From Methanosarcinales archaeon (lineage in GTDB: Archaea; Nanobdellota; Nanobdellia; Woesearchaeales; CG1-02-33-12): a stretch of 20,779 bases of DNA. The stretch spans positions 1 through 20,779 of the forward strand of contig JAFCBX010000006.1 in the NCBI GenBank assembly GCA_017610505.1, in the 5' to 3' direction. Under the pieces are notes generated by a model. It was given only the letters and a program-made list of their open reading frames with translations. It did not search any database and was not told the origin of the DNA. Shown in pieces: positions 1-7,992 of the stretch (its first letter is position 1; every line of letters begins with the position of its first letter). Both the position numbers and the translations under genes were made by a program.

Positions 1-40
1 CAAATAAAATTAATAGTATAAGCAGAATTGTTATTATCAT
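1..40 (-). CDS. Start of a membrane protein, cut by the left edge
   Basis: An ATG at 38-40 opens 2 nt after the stop codon of the upstream radical SAM gene and runs off the window. The 13 visible codons read MIITILLILLILF, a strongly hydrophobic start typical of a signal peptide or first membrane helix. The tight spacing suggests cotranscription with that radical SAM gene. Nothing can be said about function, and 13 codons in AT-rich DNA could be a chance reading. Confidence 0.4.
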   Translation of the reverse strand, partial: MIITILLILLILF

Positions 41-42
41 TT

Positions 43-1473
43 TTATTCGTTCTTTCTTTTTATAAGCCTGTAAAGCCCCCTTAGGTATATGCTAAACTCA
101 GAAATATTTCTTATTTTGAATAATCTTTTTAATATTATCTTTGGCCTGAAATAAAAAGACCTGAATGAATGCACAACCCACATATCAAGGTATTTGTTTG
201 ATAAATGGGGGTATTTAACCAAAGACCTCTTGCTTGGGTCTGCTTTTCCAACATCTGGCTCAATAACCCACCCTTCTTTTAAGCCTTTTGCCCTGAATTC
301 TGTTCCTGGAAATGGTGATGCAACAGCAAACTGAGCAAAATCAATATCTAATGCCTTGACTTTTTTTAGGCTGTCTCTTAATGTTTCCTTTGTTTCAAGA
401 GGGCATGCACCATAAAGTATATTTATCTTTGGCTCAATTCCATATTTTTGCAATAAATCAATTGATTTCTTTATGGTTTTTACATCAAGATCTTTTTTGC
501 AGTAATCAAGTATTTTTTGGTTAAAGGATTCAACCCCCATATCAGCATAAATACAGCCTGCATCTGCCAAATCCTTAACAACACCCTCATCAATTAATCT
601 ATCGCATCTTGCCAATATGCCAAATGGCAGACCTGCTTTCTTAAAAGCCATGCAAATTTTATGATGCCTTTCCTTGTCCCAAACAAACTGGTCATCAATA
701 ACAGATATTGCCTTTATGCCAAGATTTTTTATCTCAACAAGCTCTTTATAGATATTTTCAGGGCTTATTAGTGTTACAGGCGGCTTTCCCTTGTTGCATG
801 ATTTCCAGTCTAATTCACGTGCATAGCTTAAAGAGCATGGAACACAGTAATAGCACCTGTATGAGCATGCCCTTGATGTAAGCATTGTTGTAAAAGGGCT
901 TCTTGGAAGCTTTGGATTTCTGTACTTTTTGTAAGGAATAAGTGTCCTGTCTGGAATTGGCAGCTTGTTTATATCCTTTATATATCCAATATTCTTATTG
1001 CTGACTATTTTTTTGTCTTTTATATAAGAAAGCCCATCAACCTTTTCAAAACCTTTTTTATTTTCAATTGCCCCAACTAAACTACATATTGATGCCTCAA
1101 CCTCCCCCCTTATAACATAATAATTTTTCTCTGTTAAGAAAAGCTCTGGCTTGTCTGTTGGCTCTGGACCAAAAAATATAACCGGCTTCTTCTTTAAAGC
1201 TTTTACAGCCTCAAGGTCAAGCTCTCTTGATAATGGGACCGTGTGAAAGCAGTAAATATCAGAATCATCATGCCTTGCCCATTCAATAAACTGCTTATAG
1301 GAATAGTCTTCAACAGGAAAGTCCCTTACAACAACTTTGTGCTTTTCTTTAAGCATTGTTGCCGGGTATAAAACAACTAAATTTGGCTGTGCATAGACCT
1401 GGAAAGTGCATCCAAACAATCTTTCAGCAGCCCTCCCATGCTTTGTTGGTGGTATTACAAATGTTATTTTCAT
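43..1473 (-). CDS. B12-binding-type radical SAM protein
   Basis: The 476-residue product has the layout of B12-binding-domain radical SAM enzymes. An N-terminal Rossmann-like domain covers about residues 1-150. The radical SAM barrel follows, with the CxxxCxxC cluster motif at C203, C207 and C210 (RACSYRCYYC). The B12 ligand motif DxHxxG is not obvious, so the N-terminal domain may be a degenerate cobalamin fold. Later barrel segments such as DMGVESFNQKIL and the PFPGTEF stretch are typical of the family. Members do methylations and other radical reactions; the substrate here is not predictable, though the glycan genes around it make a surface-polymer or lipid role possible. The start is supported by AGGGG about 6 nt upstream of the ATG and a TATA-like box at 1511-1518. 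Confidence 0.85.
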   Translation of the reverse strand: MKITFVIPPTKHGRAAERLFGCTFQVYAQPNLVVLYPATMLKEKHKVVVRDFPVEDYSYKQFIEWARHDDSDIYCFHTVPLSRELDLEAVKALKKKPVIFFGPEPTDKPELFLTEKNYYVIRGEVEASICSLVGAIENKKGFEKVDGLSYIKDKKIVSNKNIGYIKDINKLPIPDRTLIPYKKYRNPKLPRSPFTTMLTSRACSYRCYYCVPCSLSYARELDWKSCNKGKPPVTLISPENIYKELVEIKNLGIKAISVIDDQFVWDKERHHKICMAFKKAGLPFGILARCDRLIDEGVVKDLADAGCIYADMGVESFNQKILDYCKKDLDVKTIKKSIDLLQKYGIEPKINILYGACPLETKETLRDSLKKVKALDIDFAQFAVASPFPGTEFRAKGLKEGWVIEPDVGKADPSKRSLVKYPHLSNKYLDMWVVHSFRSFYFRPKIILKRLFKIRNISEFSIYLRGLYRLIKRKNE

Positions 1474-1479
1474 ATTAAG

Positions 1480-1550
1480 CCCCTTAGATTTATAAGTGAA
1501 TCTCGCTTATTATTAAATGTTTTGGTAATGCAAAACAATAATTTTATATA
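1480..1550. promoter_or_regulatory. Divergent promoter region between radical SAM and GT4 genes
   Basis: For the + strand, TTTATATA at 1543-1550 is centred about 28 nt before the GTG start at 1575, the spacing of a leaderless archaeal transcript. For the - strand, the TATA-like ATTTAATA (reverse complement of 1511-1518) would start transcription near 1487. That leaves a leader of about 15 nt containing AGGGG (1480-1484) as the ribosome binding site of the gene starting at 1473. Both assignments are by eye. Confidence 0.5.
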
Positions 1551-1574
1551 AGTTTTTAGTTTTTATGCTAAGAG

Positions 1575-2723
1575 GTGAGAAAAATTAAGATTAGCATGAT
1601 TGGAACATTGCCTCCTATTAAGGGTATGAGTGACTATTGTATTGAGTTAAGCCAAGCTGTTTCTAAACATGTTGAAATTGATTTCATATCTTTCAAAAAG
1701 CTTTATCCTGAGTTTTTGTATCCTGGCGGCACAAAGGATACTGACAAGAATTTTAAGTTAAAAACAAATAAAAACATAAAGATAAGAAGCTTTATAACAT
1801 ATTATAATCCATTTACATGGGCATGGGCAGGGCTTTCTGCAAAAGGGGGCATAGTTCATTTTCAATGGTGGACAACATTCCTTTCCCCAATCTTCTTTGT
1901 CATACTGCTGTTTTTAAAGCTCAGGAGAAAGAAAATTATATTTACAGTGCACAATGTTCTTGGGCATGAAACTAGCTTTATAGACAGATTGGTTACAAAA
2001 ACAATTTTTCTTTTCCCTGATTTTTTCATACTTCATTCAACAGGAAACATAGATAGAATGGAAGAGGTTTTCCACATCAGCAGAGATAAAATGGTAAGGA
2101 TTCCTCATGGAATTTATGAATTTTATAAAAATGAGGAAGTGACAAAAGAGGAATCGAGAAAAAAACTTAATATAAAACAAAACATACCAGTGGTTCTTTC
2201 ATTTGGCAATATACGTGAATACAAAGGTGTAGATATACTTATACAGGCTTTTGCGATTGTCAGGAATAAACTGCCAGATGCCCTTTTAATCATAGCAGGA
2301 AAATCCTGGATAGACTGGAAGCCAAACCAGAAGCTTATAGAAAAGCATAATCTCCAGAAAAATATAAGAACCTTCCTTGAATATGTTCCAATGTCAGATG
2401 TAAAGCACTATTTTGAAGCATCTGATTTAGTGGCTTTGCCTTACAAGCATTTTGAATCGCAGAGCGGTCCCGGTAACATAGCCCTCGCTTTCCACAAGCC
2501 GCTTATTGTCAGCAACACAGGTGGGCTTCCAGACCTGCTAAAGAACAAGGAGTTTGTAATAGAGAAAAATAATGTAAGACAGCTTGCTGAGAAGATAATA
2601 AAAATACTCAAAGACAAGAAGCTTGCAAAGCAACTCTCTGAAGATTCAAAAAAACTCTGTAAGGAGTATTCTTGGGATGATATAGGAAAAAAAACAGCAG
2701 GGCTTTACAAAAGGTTAAGATGA
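1575..2723 (+). CDS. Glycosyltransferase family 4 (GT-B fold)
   Basis: The 382-residue product matches GT4 glycosyltransferases. The N-terminal acceptor half is followed by the donor-binding half, which carries FGNIREYKGVD at about 210-220 and an ESQSGPGNIA segment at about 294-302. In classical GT4 enzymes this region holds the EX7E motif; here the first Glu is present but the second is replaced by a hydrophobic residue, so donor binding may differ. The enzyme would transfer a sugar from a nucleotide sugar to a lipid-linked or surface glycan on the cytosolic face. The start is GTG, chosen because a TATA box at 1543-1550 places transcription start on it; the next in-frame ATG is at 1596. The stop overlaps the next gene's start (ATGA), so the two are translationally coupled. 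Confidence 0.85.
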   Translation: MRKIKISMIGTLPPIKGMSDYCIELSQAVSKHVEIDFISFKKLYPEFLYPGGTKDTDKNFKLKTNKNIKIRSFITYYNPFTWAWAGLSAKGGIVHFQWWTTFLSPIFFVILLFLKLRRKKIIFTVHNVLGHETSFIDRLVTKTIFLFPDFFILHSTGNIDRMEEVFHISRDKMVRIPHGIYEFYKNEEVTKEESRKKLNIKQNIPVVLSFGNIREYKGVDILIQAFAIVRNKLPDALLIIAGKSWIDWKPNQKLIEKHNLQKNIRTFLEYVPMSDVKHYFEASDLVALPYKHFESQSGPGNIALAFHKPLIVSNTGGLPDLLKNKEFVIEKNNVRQLAEKIIKILKDKKLAKQLSEDSKKLCKEYSWDDIGKKTAGLYKRLR

Positions 2724-3685
2724 CAATTCTAATTACAGGCGGAACAGGCTTTATAGGATCTCATTTAGTCAGAGCACTTTTGGCAAAAGGGAAAAAGGTT
2801 CGGGTTCTTGCAAGGAAAACAAGCAGCATAAAAAAGTTAGAAAAATTAAATGTGGAGATTCTCTACGGCTCGTTGGATGATGTTAATTCATTAGTTGAGG
2901 CAACAAAAGGCATAAAAACTGTTTATCATCTTGCAGCAATGCTTGGAAGCCCTGAGATAACATACAAGCAGTTATATAATGTGAATGTTAAAGGAACAAA
3001 AAATCTTATTGAAGCATGCACTAAAAATAAAGTAAGGAGATTTGTCCTTATAAGCAGTGTTGCAGCAATGGGCCCTGCAAAGCATATGGCTGATGAGAAA
3101 ACAAAATGCAATCCTAAGACAGACTATGACAAAACAAAATATTTCTCAGAGCTTGCTGTAAAAAAGTCTAAATTAGACTGGACAATTGTAAGGCCAACAA
3201 TGGTTTATGGCCCTGGGGAGATAAGAAACAAGGCAAAACTATTTAGGTTAGTACAAAAAGGATTTTTTGTAATCCTTGGCAACGGAAAAAATTTTATGAG
3301 TCTTGTTTACATAGATAACCTGATAAAAGGAATAATCCTTGCTAAGGAAAGCAAAAAAGCAATAAGACATACATACATAATCTCAGATAGGAATCCTTAT
3401 ACCATGAATGAATTCATAACCACAATAGCAAGACAAGAAAATGTGAAAACACCAATACATTTGCCAGTCTGGATTGCTTACATTGGAGCATTCTTTTTCA
3501 GAATATTCAGAATATTTGGAGTGCCTCAACTTTTATCAAAAGACAGAATTAAAAACATGACAATGAACCACTCTTTCAATATTTCAAAAGCAATAAATGA
3601 ATTAAAATACGAGCCAAAGATAAGCCTTGGCGAGGGCGTTAAAGAAACAGTTCAGTGGTACAAAGAAAAACGAATTCTAAAATAA
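2720..3685 (+). CDS. NAD-dependent epimerase/dehydratase (extended SDR)
   Basis: The 321-residue extended short-chain dehydrogenase/reductase has the N-terminal dinucleotide motif TGGTGFIG at residues 6-13, the LISS strand at 110-113 and the catalytic YxxxK as Y136 and K140. Such proteins epimerise, dehydrate or reduce nucleotide sugars, and relatives act on sterols or other substrates. The ATGA overlap with the preceding glycosyltransferase favours nucleotide-sugar or glycan metabolism. The region around residues 237-257 (PVWIAYIGAFFFRIFRIF) is unusually hydrophobic and could associate with the membrane, as in some lipid-active members. Its last 9 bases overlap the end of the convergent radical SAM fragment. 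The exact substrate is unknown. Confidence 0.85.
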   Translation: MTILITGGTGFIGSHLVRALLAKGKKVRVLARKTSSIKKLEKLNVEILYGSLDDVNSLVEATKGIKTVYHLAAMLGSPEITYKQLYNVNVKGTKNLIEACTKNKVRRFVLISSVAAMGPAKHMADEKTKCNPKTDYDKTKYFSELAVKKSKLDWTIVRPTMVYGPGEIRNKAKLFRLVQKGFFVILGNGKNFMSLVYIDNLIKGIILAKESKKAIRHTYIISDRNPYTMNEFITTIARQENVKTPIHLPVWIAYIGAFFFRIFRIFGVPQLLSKDRIKNMTMNHSFNISKAINELKYEPKISLGEGVKETVQWYKEKRILK

Positions 3686-4447
3686 AATATTCTTGATTAC
3701 TTTTAACATATATTTTGGATTGCATAATATATTGGTGTAAGAAATGTTTGCTAATGGACAATAACAGTTTTTTCCTTTGATATATTTTCTGACTTTATCT
3801 GCCTGTTTTGAGTGCCATACTTTCCTGAAATCATAATTAAAGTCACGAAGATTTCCCATTGACTTTTTGTAGCCGAGAATGCAGCATGGCCAGACATCAC
3901 CATAGGCATTAAGATGAACACTTGCAATCCCCCCATAACAAGGGATGACCTGCTTTTTTTCTTTCATAATTTTTACAACAAGACCATAATAAACAAGCCT
4001 GAATGCCTGAGTTACTCTCACTAATGATTTTTTCTTTTTAATATCCCTTCTTACCTCTTTAGAAAAAAACTCTATTGCTTTTTCATATTGTTTTGGGGTT
4101 GGTGTTATTGGCTTGTTTAATGTAAATAATTCAGACCTTTGTTCTGCAATCTCATTTATGTAACTGTCTGGCCTAAGCTTTTTGCCATACTCAATAATCT
4201 CTTTTATCTGATTAAAATTAAATCTTGATATAACTGTTCCAAGGCCAACATCAAGGTTTGGATGTTCTTTTTGAAGCTCTTTCAGACCTTTGTATGTTTT
4301 CATGAGTTTTTTGAAGTTGCCCTTGACACCCCTTATCTCGTCATGCTTTTTTCCAATGCCATCAAAGCTTGGTTTTATGGTGAATATGGTATTGCATTTG
4401 TTTCTCTTTATTATTTCAAGTATTTTCTTTGTCTGCTTAATAATCAT
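3677..4447 (-). CDS. Radical SAM protein, C-terminal part of a broken gene
   Basis: This 256-codon frame carries the second half of a radical SAM barrel (SFDGIGKKHDEIRG near residues 27-40) and a SPASM-like C-terminal domain with C170, C188, C189, C228, C230 and C242, including GDVWPCC. It has no CxxxCxxC motif; that lies in the adjoining frame (4437-4751), which ends in GGEPFLRNDY. The two frames overlap through ATGATTATTAA. Intact relatives normally have a strand ending in TNG between GGEP and the DGIG segment, and neither piece contains it. This suggests a deletion of roughly 25-30 codons plus loss of frame. As it stands neither piece should be an active enzyme. The alternatives are an assembly error or coupled expression of two polypeptides. 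Confidence 0.7.
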   Translation of the reverse strand: MIIKQTKKILEIIKRNKCNTIFTIKPSFDGIGKKHDEIRGVKGNFKKLMKTYKGLKELQKEHPNLDVGLGTVISRFNFNQIKEIIEYGKKLRPDSYINEIAEQRSELFTLNKPITPTPKQYEKAIEFFSKEVRRDIKKKKSLVRVTQAFRLVYYGLVVKIMKEKKQVIPCYGGIASVHLNAYGDVWPCCILGYKKSMGNLRDFNYDFRKVWHSKQADKVRKYIKGKNCYCPLANISYTNILCNPKYMLKVIKNILF

Positions 4448-4751
4448 TTCTCAGGAATGGCTCACCACCACTTATGTTGAAGAAATAGATATGGCCAATG
4501 CTTTTGAATATTTTCTCTATCTCCCAAAGCTTTAACTCTTTTTCTTTCAGCTTTGGCTTTTCCTTGTAGAGTTTCCATACATCACATGTTTTGCACCTTG
4601 ATTGGCACATATTTGTAACAGAAAAAGTCAGGTTGTCAGGGATTGGAGGCTTGATTAGGCCAATCATGCTCAGTTTGTACTTAACAACCTTTGGAAAAAG
4701 CTCAATAGCATAAGATAATATTCCCATTTTAACCTTTTTGTAAAAAACCAT
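4437..4751 (-). CDS. Radical SAM protein, N-terminal fragment of a broken gene
   Basis: The 104-codon frame holds the start of a radical SAM barrel. A short lead-in is followed by the CxxxCxxC cluster motif at C49, C53 and C56 (MCQSRCKTC) and the SAM-binding GGEP at 95-98. It stops after GGEPFLRNDY, far short of the family's 330-400 residues. The rest continues in another frame at 3677-4447. The piece lies 18 nt downstream of the flippase-like gene and would be cotranscribed with it. TATAAATAG ends directly before the ATG, too close to serve this start. Together the pieces look like a recently inactivated SPASM-type radical SAM gene of a glycan cluster. Confidence 0.65.
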   Translation of the reverse strand: MVFYKKVKMGILSYAIELFPKVVKYKLSMIGLIKPPIPDNLTFSVTNMCQSRCKTCDVWKLYKEKPKLKEKELKLWEIEKIFKSIGHIYFFNISGGEPFLRNDY

Positions 4752-4769
4752 TAACTATTTATATATTTG

Positions 4770-5696
4770 CTAATGCTTTTTTGCCCATGTCCAAGCCAGC
4801 AATAAAATCCCTGAAGAAATATAACGTATGAATAATAAAATAAGATAAGCACTCATTGTAAATTCAGGCAGGATACCTAATCCAGAGAACATAAAGACAG
4901 CAGATGTTTCTCTAACTCCTAATCCCGATAGCGTTATTGGAATAAGTGAAAGAAGGTTTGTTATTGAGGAGATTACCATTATTGTTAATATACTAACATT
5001 TATTTGCTGGTTGATAGCAAAGAACGCGAGATAAATCACAAGGCCAAAGAAAAATATCTTTACAAAGGCAAGAATTATATTTACCAATAAAAGGTGTTTG
5101 TAGTATTTAAAATAGCTTGAGAATGTTCTGTAAAATCCGGCAAACATGTTTGAATATTTTCTTAAGATATATTTTTTAACAATATCCCTTCCTTTTTTCC
5201 ATATTATCAGGAAAATTAATACAACAAAAATCAGAATTGATATACAAGTTAGTCTAATAGCAACTATTGATGGGAAAAAGATAAAAAAACCGAAAGATGC
5301 AAGTATGAAATGGACAAAAAATACTATTATTCTATCCATTAGGACAATCGCACTTGCCTTGCCAATAGGTATATCCTCTTTTTTTAGGAAATAAACCAAT
5401 GATAAATCACCTATGCGCCCAGGAATGAATCTTGATATTGCGTAAGTTAACATACTATACCATACTAATTTTTTTAATCCCAATCTTCTTACCTTTAGTG
5501 GTAATAATAGAATCTTTATACTAACTGAGGCAATTAAAAAGCCCATAAAAAAAACAAATATCATAAGAATTAGATAAAGTGGATTCACCATCATAAGGTT
5601 TTCATAAACTTCTTTAAATCCTACTTTATAGAATAATATTGATATTAATGAGATACTCACTACTAACTTTAAAATTTGCTTAATATATTTTTTCAT
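4770..5696 (-). CDS. AglD/LPG-synthase-type flippase-like membrane protein
   Basis: This 308-residue polytopic membrane protein of the lysylphosphatidylglycerol-synthase TM (UPF0104, flippase-like) family has about seven or eight hydrophobic segments (roughly 7-23, 38-60, 80-90, 118-140, 145-165, 202-225, 235-255 and 282-303). The family hallmarks RFIPGRIGD (89-97) and LSGLGVRE (256-263) are both present. In haloarchaea the related AglD takes part in adding the final sugar of the N-glycan, and other members are proposed lipid or lipid-linked-sugar translocators. Its start overlaps the pyruvyl transferase stop by ATGA, so the two are translated together, which fits processing or export of a lipid-linked surface glycan. 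The precise activity is inferred from family only. Confidence 0.85.
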   Translation of the reverse strand: MKKYIKQILKLVVSISLISILFYKVGFKEVYENLMMVNPLYLILMIFVFFMGFLIASVSIKILLLPLKVRRLGLKKLVWYSMLTYAISRFIPGRIGDLSLVYFLKKEDIPIGKASAIVLMDRIIVFFVHFILASFGFFIFFPSIVAIRLTCISILIFVVLIFLIIWKKGRDIVKKYILRKYSNMFAGFYRTFSSYFKYYKHLLLVNIILAFVKIFFFGLVIYLAFFAINQQINVSILTIMVISSITNLLSLIPITLSGLGVRETSAVFMFSGLGILPEFTMSAYLILLFIRYISSGILLLAWTWAKKH

Positions 5697-6934
5697 CTTA
5701 GCATATCATAAACAAGCTTTACATTAAATTTAGCTTTTTCCTTAAGTGTTTTTGTCTTTTCCTTAAGATTCTTCTTAATACTATTTTTATTGGATAAAAC
5801 TTCTTCTATTTTTTCTACTAAATTTTTATATTCTACTACTTCTATTGGGATAGAATACTTTTCTAATCCGAGCATTTTGGTTAATCTTTTTCCCTTTGGA
5901 CTGTAAGGCAATGATACAATTGGAACATTCATGCTTGCTGAAAGGATTATTGCATGAAATCTAACTCCAATAACCAAATCCATCTGCCCGTAAATTCCTT
6001 GGAGTTCTTGAATAGTATGCTTATAACTATCTATTATAAAAGCATTTTTTTTATGTTTCATCTTATGAATTATTTCAGCTGAAATTTTATCATCCTCCTG
6101 CTGTTGCTCAGCAGACATCTGCATTGGAATAAAAACTATTCTTGCATTTAGTTTCTCTACAAGGTGATCTGCAGCCCTTGCTAATGCTTCCTCAAACCTT
6201 TCAAATTTAATCCTGCTTTTTTTATCAATTAATCCAAACCTAACCTTATATTTAACTGGAATTATGCTGCTGAACAAAAATTTGGACTTGCGGTGAAACA
6301 CACGTCTTGGAACAATCGCTACTAATGGCTGCTTTTCTCCTTTGATGATTTCATCATCGTTCAGTATTTTTCTAATCATAACTTTTTTTGCTGGCTCTAA
6401 ATCAACGGCAGGGTCAGCAGTCACGTAAATTGGTGGTTTGGTTATGCCAACATTTTCAAGAATCCTCTTGGATTCTTCATCCCTTACAGTTATTATATCA
6501 ACATGGTTAATAATAATTCTTGTCAGAAACTTTCCTAATGCACCATTAAGTGGCCCAACCCCTATAGCATAAACTATTACTTTTTTACCCATTAACTTTG
6601 CTAAAAGAACTTTTATTAAATGAAATGGAGTATAAAGTTGGCTTGACCCATCAGCAATCAGATTTCCACCTCCCCAGACCAATAAATCCATTTTAGAAAA
6701 TGTGTTTATAGTTATAAACAAGCCTTTTATAAAACCCAAAACAGACATATCCATTCTTATGGATTTAACATTATGAGCTTTGCTTGTTCTCTCCGGATCA
6801 CATGAAAAGATAGTAACCTCAGCATTTTTTGTTAATTCACTCAAATTTTTTAAAAATGAAGCTATTACAGCCTCATCACCTAAATTAAAGGTTCCATCTC
6901 CAGCAGCCATAACTATCTTTTTTTTATTTAACAT
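5693..6934 (-). CDS. Polysaccharide pyruvyl transferase family protein (CsaB-like)
   Basis: The 413-residue product matches the polysaccharide pyruvyl transferase family, whose members move pyruvate from phosphoenolpyruvate onto sugars of surface polymers as ketals. Visible hallmarks are the N-terminal NLGDEA (17-22), the glycine-rich WGGGNLI (87-93), the YAIGVGPLNG segment and the C-terminal IGVRFHAIILSA block with its conserved Arg-Phe-His. In bacteria, CsaB-type pyruvylation of wall polymers anchors S-layer proteins; some family members are glycosyltransferase-like without proven pyruvylation, so the donor is uncertain. The first ATG gives the usual short lead-in before the first strand. 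The next ATG, 24 bases downstream, would truncate it. It heads an operon with the flippase-like gene and the broken radical SAM gene. Confidence 0.85.
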   Translation of the reverse strand: MLNKKKIVMAAGDGTFNLGDEAVIASFLKNLSELTKNAEVTIFSCDPERTSKAHNVKSIRMDMSVLGFIKGLFITINTFSKMDLLVWGGGNLIADGSSQLYTPFHLIKVLLAKLMGKKVIVYAIGVGPLNGALGKFLTRIIINHVDIITVRDEESKRILENVGITKPPIYVTADPAVDLEPAKKVMIRKILNDDEIIKGEKQPLVAIVPRRVFHRKSKFLFSSIIPVKYKVRFGLIDKKSRIKFERFEEALARAADHLVEKLNARIVFIPMQMSAEQQQEDDKISAEIIHKMKHKKNAFIIDSYKHTIQELQGIYGQMDLVIGVRFHAIILSASMNVPIVSLPYSPKGKRLTKMLGLEKYSIPIEVVEYKNLVEKIEEVLSNKNSIKKNLKEKTKTLKEKAKFNVKLVYDMLR

Positions 6935-6981
6935 TTTTTATTCTTTTTATAAAATACTTCTTTCTTTTGTTATGCCTATTG

Positions 6982-6989
6982 AATATAAA
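6982..6989 (-). promoter_or_regulatory. TATA-like box of the pyruvyl transferase operon
   Basis: The minus strand reads ATTTATAT, centred about 51 nt before the ATG at 6934. Transcription would start near 6959 with a leader of about 25 nt. A second A/T-rich candidate at 6947-6955 lies too close for this start codon and would favour the downstream ATG at 6910. The choice is by spacing only. Confidence 0.35.
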
Positions 6990-6995
6990 TTTAGT

Positions 6996-7018
6996 TAAAA
7001 AAAATAAGGGTCAGCCCC
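6996..7018 (-). terminator. Possible terminator after the GT2 gene
   Basis: On the minus strand, just past the end of the GT2 gene, GGG-CTGA-CCC can form a short hairpin and is followed by a run reading TTATTTTTTTT. A T-rich run is the usual archaeal stop signal. The stem is only 3-4 bp, so the T tract is the stronger part of this call. Confidence 0.4.
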
Positions 7019-7060
7019 CCAAGCTCTTTTTTTCATTTATCCCCCAATAAAGTACCAAAT

Positions 7061-7939
7061 CTATTTTCTGTTCATATCAGCCAGGAAGCCAAATAATATT
7101 ATCTGGACTCCAACACTTAATGTCAGAATACAGAATATCATAAGGGCAATATGGCCTTTGATTCCTGTTGTGAAATGCAGATAAACCAGATATATTCCTA
7201 TTACCAAGCCAACCAGCATAAATAAACTTCCAAAGCGCCCAAAAAATTTCAAAGGCTCAAAGTCCCTGTAAATCCTAAATATGTTTATCCAGGCCTTTAT
7301 TGCATAGTCAAAAGGATTTTTAAATAATTTGCTTGGCCTTGTCTTGTTTGTCCTTATAGGCACTTCTGCAATATTCATCTTTGCTTTTCCGGCCCTTATC
7401 AGTTGCTCCTGTGTATAAGTAAATGTATTTATTAAAGGCAGTTGAGCAACCTCGCTTGTAAATGCCCTGAATCCTGTTGTTGTATCAGTTAATTTAGTTC
7501 TAAGAAGATTTGAAAAAACTCTAGCAAAAGCCCTATTTCCTAATTTTTTCATAAAAGAAACATTTCCATAATGCCCTTTTCCAAACCTGCTTCCCAAAAC
7601 CAAGTCATAGCCCTGCTCAACTTTCTTAACCATTTCAGGAATATAAAAAGAGGGATACTGCCCATCTGCATCTGTATGCACAATAATATCTGCCTTGAGT
7701 TTTAAGCATTCTTTCATCTCATTCTTAAAGGTTTCAGCTAACCCAAGATTTCTTTTATTTGAAACAACAACTGCCTTATTTTTCTTAGCAATCTCTATTG
7801 TTCTATCCTTGCTTCCGTCATCTAGAACAAGAATCTGGTAGTTATAGCTGGTCTTGTCCATAACCTCTTTTATCTCTTTAATTACTCTTCCAAGAGTTTT
7901 CTCTTCATTATAAGCAGGAATTGTGATAACTACTTTCAT
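7061..7939 (-). CDS. GT2 polyprenyl-phosphate glycosyltransferase (DPM1-like, membrane-anchored)
   Basis: With the start at 7939 the product has 292 residues. A GT2 domain opens with VVITIPAYNEE and carries DDGS (40-43) and the metal-binding DAD (90-92, in TDADGQYP). Two C-terminal membrane helices follow. This layout matches dolichol-phosphate mannose/glucose synthase-like enzymes, which load a sugar from a nucleotide donor onto a polyprenyl phosphate at the inner face of the membrane. The frame stays open to an ATG at 7978, but I prefer 7939: it restores the normal family N-terminus, and the TATA palindrome at 7959-7970 is centred about 25 nt before it. It is divergent from the GT-C-like gene, which probably uses such a lipid-linked donor. 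Confidence 0.88.
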   Translation of the reverse strand: MKVVITIPAYNEEKTLGRVIKEIKEVMDKTSYNYQILVLDDGSKDRTIEIAKKNKAVVVSNKRNLGLAETFKNEMKECLKLKADIIVHTDADGQYPSFYIPEMVKKVEQGYDLVLGSRFGKGHYGNVSFMKKLGNRAFARVFSNLLRTKLTDTTTGFRAFTSEVAQLPLINTFTYTQEQLIRAGKAKMNIAEVPIRTNKTRPSKLFKNPFDYAIKAWINIFRIYRDFEPLKFFGRFGSLFMLVGLVIGIYLVYLHFTTGIKGHIALMIFCILTLSVGVQIILFGFLADMNRK

Positions 7940-7958
7940 GGTCATTAAAAATGGTAAG

Positions 7959-7970
7959 TTATTTAAATAA
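7959..7970. promoter_or_regulatory. Palindromic TATA box shared by two divergent leaderless genes
   Basis: TTATTTAAATAA is a perfect 12-bp palindrome. Its centre lies about 25 nt from the ATG at 7939 (-) and about 28 nt from the ATG at 7993 (+). These are the distances at which archaeal TBP/TFB/RNA polymerase starts transcription, so one box can serve both genes, each with essentially no 5' leader. No Shine-Dalgarno-like sequence precedes either ATG. Confidence 0.6.
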
Positions 7971-7992
7971 GTTTCCATAGAAAAAAAGCAAG

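Noticed and set aside
4262..4535. Two overlapping plus-strand frames of 72 and 81 codons
   Set aside because: They lie antisense to the broken radical SAM gene, show no family features, and their hydrophobicity is what antisense of Lys/Glu/Asn-rich coding produces.
4751..4761. Third copy of the 11-mer TTAACTATTTA found in the peptide-operon operator
   Set aside because: It is a single half-site, not a palindrome. I estimate roughly a one-in-ten chance of finding such an A/T-rich 11-mer again in a window this size.
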